Shown in pieces: positions 7,214 through 10,460 of a stretch of DNA of 10,460 nt. Within the stretch, counting starts at the first letter, position 1; each line of letters begins with the position of its first letter. The stretch lies in the NCBI RefSeq assembly GCF_030523985.1, contig NZ_JAUNHK010000016.1:1-10460 (forward strand). Direction: 5' to 3'. This DNA is from Deinococcus sp. (GTDB lineage: Bacteria > Deinococcota > Deinococci > Deinococcales > Deinococcaceae). A program made the translations under genes and the position numbers. A model generated the notes under the pieces. The model made no database searches. It worked only from the letters and a program-made list of their open reading frames with translations, and was not told where the DNA came from.

Positions 7214-8104
7214 GTGCTGCGCCGTTCACTGCTGCTGCTTGCCTGTTCGCTCCCGGCCCAGGCCACCCAGGTCACGCTGCTCGACCAGCCGCAGCCGGGG
7301 CAGGTCGCCGTGCGCGTGACCGAGGACGACCCGCTGGGCCAGTGGCCGGTGCGGGCGGGCGACGGGGGGCTGCTCAATGCCCTGCGTCAGCTCTCGCAAC
7401 TGCTGCCCAACCCGGTGGCGGGCGCGGGGGTGCGCTGCGTGCCGCAGTTGGGCGACCCGGTGAAGGTGCAGACCGACGACCGGGGCCGCGCCCACTGCCC
7501 GCTGCCTGCCGGGGCCGGAGCGGTGCGGGTCGAGGTGTCCGGTGCATCTGCACAGACCGCACCCGACTGGAACCTGAGCGCGGCGCGGCACCTGACCGTG
7601 ACTGACCTGGACGACACAGTGATTGTCACAGGGGTCAGAAGTGGTGGCCTGACACGGACACTGCGCCAGAATGCCCTGACCCGTCCGATTTTTGCCGACC
7701 TACCGTCCCTGTTGCAGCAGCAGGCGGCGCGGGGGCCAGTGGTCTACCTCAGCGGCAGTCCCGATGGTTTGGACGCCTCGCTGCGGCAACTGCTCGCCGC
7801 CCACGCTTTTCCGCCGGGGCCTCTGCTGCTGCGTGATTGGCCTCGGGTGGCGACCACGGCGCATAAGGCGCGGGCACTGGACGCGCTCGCCAGCCAAAAT
7901 GCGGCGACTTTCACCCTGATAGGCGACAGCGGCGAAGCCGACCCGGAAACCTACGCGGCCTTCGTGCGGCGCTGGCCGGGGCGCACCGAGCGCATTCTCA
8001 TTCGTGACATTGGGCCAGGGGAACGCCACGCCGAGGTGGGGCGCTTGCTGGACAGTCTGGGCGTGGCGTGGGGTTGGTTGCCTGGGGTGGCTTCTCAGCC
8101 CTGA
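7214..8104 (+). CDS. Exported App1/DUF2183-like HAD phosphatase
   Basis: The 296-residue product starts at GTG 7214. The frame is open further upstream, but that part overlaps thrC and lacks a start signal. Residues 1-17 form a short signal sequence: two arginines, LLLLACSLP, then AQA before Thr18. Cys11 in LLAC makes a lipoprotein reading possible. Residues 18-127 look beta-rich and are not recognised. The C-terminal half matches the App1 catalytic domain known from yeast phosphatidate phosphatase App1: HAD motif I DLDDT (131-135), YLSGSP, FPPGPLLLRD, Lys218 in AHKARALDAL, IGDSGEADPE with Asp238, and RILIRD. Likely role: Mg-dependent dephosphorylation of a phospholipid or another phosphate ester outside the cytoplasmic membrane. 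The substrate is unknown. Its 3' end overlaps the convergent 5-oxoprolinase gene by 10 nt. Confidence 0.82.
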   Translation: MLRRSLLLLACSLPAQATQVTLLDQPQPGQVAVRVTEDDPLGQWPVRAGDGGLLNALRQLSQLLPNPVAGAGVRCVPQLGDPVKVQTDDRGRAHCPLPAGAGAVRVEVSGASAQTAPDWNLSAARHLTVTDLDDTVIVTGVRSGGLTRTLRQNALTRPIFADLPSLLQQQAARGPVVYLSGSPDGLDASLRQLLAAHAFPPGPLLLRDWPRVATTAHKARALDALASQNAATFTLIGDSGEADPETYAAFVRRWPGRTERILIRDIGPGERHAEVGRLLDSLGVAWGWLPGVASQP

Positions 8105-10425
8105 CCCGGCACGAACTGAATCTGCCTGCCCGCCAGGAGTTGCACCAGATGCGGCAGGTCGTCGGGATGCACGCGGGCCGGGCGACTATATCCGCCCAAG
8201 GTGCCCTTGTCGTTGAGCAAAATCAGCGGCACGCCGCTGGGCGGCACCTGCACCGTGCCGATGGGCGCGGCCTCGGAGGTGATTTCGCCCCCCGGCACGG
8301 CATGACCCGCCAGTCTCGCCGCCATGCGGTCGAGGTCAACGAGTTGAAACGGCTCGGCGCACAGGGCGTCCAGGGCTTCGTCGGGAATGGTTTCCCCGTC
8401 TGCCACCGGAAGCAGCCGCAGCCGCGTGAGGGCCGGGCGCTGCGTGACCCAGTACGGCACGAATTGCCGCGCCACATGCTGCGGAGCAGGCCGCGCCGCA
8501 TAGCCCAGCACGTCACCCGCTTGCAGGGGCCGTCCCAGCCGCGCCCTGACGTCGGTGCTGGCGCTGCCCAGAAAGGGGCTGACCTCGAAGCCGCCCGACA
8601 CCGCCAGATAGCTGACCCGGCCCTGGCCGTCCGGCACGAAGGAAATCACGTCACCCGGCTGTACCTGCCGCGAACTGTAGGGCGGCAGGGCTTCGCCGTT
8701 GACCTGTGCCTGCAACCCCAGCCCCGTGCAGGCGATGGCCCCGGCTCCCAGCACCTCCAGCGTCGGCCCGGTCAGGTGCAGTTCCAGCACGGCGCTGCCT
8801 GGCGCGTTGCCCAGCAGGTCGTTGGCGATGGTGGCGGCCTGCGCGTCCAGCACACCGGAGCGCACCAGCCCGAAGCGGCCCTGGCCCAGACGCCCGCCGT
8901 CCATCAGCAGGCCCATGATGCCGGGTTTGCGCACGCGCAGCGCCGGAAACCCTGGCTCGGCAGGCCACAGCAGCCGGGGCGTGGGCGCGGGCAGCGGGTC
9001 GCCGCCGTGCTGCGCCACGAAGCGCACTTCGTCACCGGGCCGCACCAAAAAGGGGTCGGCGCGGTGCGGGTCGTACACCGCCGTCAGCGTGCGCCCCAGC
9101 AGGTTCCAGCCGCCGGGGGCCGCCGCCGGATAGATGCCGGTCTGGGCACCCGCCATCGCCAGCGAGTGCGGCGGCACGGCGGGGCGGGGGGTGGCCCGGC
9201 GCGGCAGTTGCAGCGGCCCCGGCGTCGTTTCCATGAAGGGAAAACCCGCGACGAAGCCCAGCGCCCGCACCCGGTAGGTCGGCTCGGCGTGCAGGCGGGC
9301 GACTTCGGCGGCGCTCAGGCCAGTGCGCTCGGCTATTTCGGGCAAGTCTTCGCCGTCGTAGCACACCGGAATCTCGACCTGTCGCCCGGTATCCGCGTCC
9401 TGCACTTCGGCCTGGGCCAGCCACCCGCGCAGTTTCTCCGCGCCGAGTTGGGCCGGGTCGTACTCGACATACAGCGACTTGTACGCCGGAACCACGTCAC
9501 GCAGTCCCGGCAGCCCGGACGCGAGCAGCGCCTCGGCCAGTCGCGGGAGCGTCAGTTGTTCGGCTTCGCTCTCGGGACGGTGGTACAGCGCGGCGACGTG
9601 GTGCGTAGGCGGGGCAACCTGTCCAGTAGGCGTCCGCTTGCCCAGGGGGGCCAGCCGCAGCCCCTGCTCTGCCAGCGCCGCGCCGATGTGCTGGGCGATG
9701 CTCACCGCCTGGGGGTTGTCGCCGTGAATGCAGAGGGTATCCACCCGCATCTCCAGCCGCTCGCCTTCCAGCGTCTGCACCCAGCCCTGCGCCATCTGCA
9801 CGGCGCGGCGGGCAGCCTCGGCGGGGTCGTGAATGCTGCTGCCCGGCAGCGAGCGGGAGGCGAGGCGTCCGTCGGCGGTGTAGGCCCGCTCCGGAAACGC
9901 TTCGCGGCGCACGCTCAGGCCATGCGCGGCGGCGGTGTGGGCCAGTTCCTCGCCTGCCGCGCCCGCCAGCACCATCAGGTGCGCCTGCGGCACCAGTCGC
10001 GCCAGCGCCTCGCAAAAGGCTTCCCCGGCCGCTCGGTCTTCATGCACGCGCATATACAGCGCCCCGTGCGCTTTGACGTGCTGCAATTCGGCTCCTTCCA
10101 GCGTCAGGAAAGCCGAGAGCGCCCCAATCTGATACACCACGCTGGCATGAATTTCCTGCGGGCTGAGCGCCATCGCCCGGCGTCCAAAGCCTGCGAGGTC
10201 GGGGTAGCCGGGGTGCGCCCCGATGCCCAGCCCATGCTCCTGCGCCAGCCGCACCGCGCCGTGGAGGGTCATCGGGTCGCCCGCGTGAAAGCCGAGGGCC
10301 AGATTCACGCTGGTCAGCAGCGGAAACAGCGCCGAGTCGTGGCCCAGCGTCCAGTTGCCGAAAGATTCGCCCGCATCGGCGTTCAGGTCTATGGTGAGGG
10401 GCTTGGTGGTGGACATGCGCGGCAC
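8095..10425 (-). CDS. pxpABC: Single-chain 5-oxoprolinase: PxpA-PxpB-PxpC fusion
   Basis: One 776-residue frame carries all three subunits of the bacterial ATP-dependent 5-oxoprolinase, which opens 5-oxo-L-proline (pyroglutamate) to L-glutamate. Residues about 11-262 are PxpA (LamB/YcsF): DLNADAGESFG, GFHAGDP, GAHPGYPDLAGFGRR, AHGALY, ERAYTADGRLASR and CIHGDNPQAV. Residues about 275-480 are PxpB (KipI/AHS1): GFVAGFPFM and QTGIYPAAAPGGWNLLGRT. Residues about 493-772 are PxpC (KipA/AHS2): MDGGRLGQGRFGLVRSGVLD, YLAVSGGF, LGSASTD and NDKGTLGGYSRPA. In E. coli these are separate genes, and B-C fusions are known. Some positions differ from my memory of the usual motifs: VKAHGALY for VKPHGALY, GFVAGF for GFxPGF, LMDGGR for VQDxGR. 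GTG 10425 has GAGGT 5 nt upstream. ATG 10416, three codons in, is an alternative start with a TAGCTT box 9 nt before it. Confidence 0.93.
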   Translation of the reverse strand: MPRMSTTKPLTIDLNADAGESFGNWTLGHDSALFPLLTSVNLALGFHAGDPMTLHGAVRLAQEHGLGIGAHPGYPDLAGFGRRAMALSPQEIHASVVYQIGALSAFLTLEGAELQHVKAHGALYMRVHEDRAAGEAFCEALARLVPQAHLMVLAGAAGEELAHTAAAHGLSVRREAFPERAYTADGRLASRSLPGSSIHDPAEAARRAVQMAQGWVQTLEGERLEMRVDTLCIHGDNPQAVSIAQHIGAALAEQGLRLAPLGKRTPTGQVAPPTHHVAALYHRPESEAEQLTLPRLAEALLASGLPGLRDVVPAYKSLYVEYDPAQLGAEKLRGWLAQAEVQDADTGRQVEIPVCYDGEDLPEIAERTGLSAAEVARLHAEPTYRVRALGFVAGFPFMETTPGPLQLPRRATPRPAVPPHSLAMAGAQTGIYPAAAPGGWNLLGRTLTAVYDPHRADPFLVRPGDEVRFVAQHGGDPLPAPTPRLLWPAEPGFPALRVRKPGIMGLLMDGGRLGQGRFGLVRSGVLDAQAATIANDLLGNAPGSAVLELHLTGPTLEVLGAGAIACTGLGLQAQVNGEALPPYSSRQVQPGDVISFVPDGQGRVSYLAVSGGFEVSPFLGSASTDVRARLGRPLQAGDVLGYAARPAPQHVARQFVPYWVTQRPALTRLRLLPVADGETIPDEALDALCAEPFQLVDLDRMAARLAGHAVPGGEITSEAAPIGTVQVPPSGVPLILLNDKGTLGGYSRPARVHPDDLPHLVQLLAGRQIQFVPGQG

Positions 10426-10440
10426 AAGCTACCTCACCCC
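10426..10440 (-). promoter_or_regulatory. Upstream signals of the 5-oxoprolinase fusion
   Basis: On the minus strand GAGGT (10435-10431) ends 5 nt before GTG 10425 and would serve it as a ribosome-binding site. The overlapping TAGCTT (10431-10426) could instead be a -10 box for leaderless initiation at ATG 10416. The two readings exclude each other and cannot be separated from sequence. Confidence 0.4.
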
Positions 10441-10460
10441 GCGCCGCGCCATAGCGAAAC

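Overview
The window is GC-rich (about two thirds G+C by eye) bacterial chromosome or megaplasmid DNA, most likely from a Deinococcus-type organism. The inference rests on gene content (lysine 2,3-aminomutase, a Thermus-like P5C-dehydrogenase-type enzyme, an App1/DUF2183 protein), on several genes whose only visible upstream signal is a TANNNT box 6-7 nt before the start codon (typical of leaderless Deinococcus mRNAs), and on small structured intergenic repeats. I see no rRNA, tRNA, CRISPR array or transposase.

Layout. Bases 1-773 (minus) hold a nearly complete HpcH/HpaI-family aldolase cut by the left edge. A 226-bp divergent regulatory region (774-999) follows, with two groups of dyad motifs and an AT-rich promoter segment. 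Bases 1000-5658 (plus) hold a three-gene unit: lysine 2,3-aminomutase (kamA), a class-III PLP aminotransferase and a semialdehyde dehydrogenase. Each of its two intergenic gaps is filled by a structured repeat of about 105 bp. Bases 5729-7156 (minus) encode threonine synthase (thrC), convergent with the dehydrogenase. Divergent from thrC, 7214-8104 (plus) encodes a small exported App1/DUF2183-like phosphatase. Bases 8095-10425 (minus) encode one 776-residue polypeptide that fuses all three subunits of bacterial 5-oxoprolinase (PxpA-PxpB-PxpC). Its 3' end overlaps the phosphatase gene tail to tail by 10 nt.

How the genes may work together. The most coherent unit is kamA-aminotransferase-dehydrogenase. 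KamA keeps both aspartates that select lysine, so it should make L-beta-lysine. An omega-aminotransferase plus a semialdehyde dehydrogenase next to it suggests oxidative removal of the terminal amino group, giving a 3-aminoadipate-like product. I know no established pathway with exactly these three steps; this is inference from gene order and families. The conservative alternative is an ornithine/lysine aminotransferase plus P5C dehydrogenase pair that simply sits beside kamA. The other genes (aldolase, threonine synthase, lipid-phosphatase-like protein, 5-oxoprolinase fusion) are separate housekeeping or catabolic functions.

Of possible novelty I rate highest the candidate beta-lysine oxidation operon, the single-chain PxpABC 5-oxoprolinase, and the pair of cloverleaf-like repeats inserted 3-5 nt after two stop codons in one operon. 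Nothing here looks like a defence system or a mobile island.
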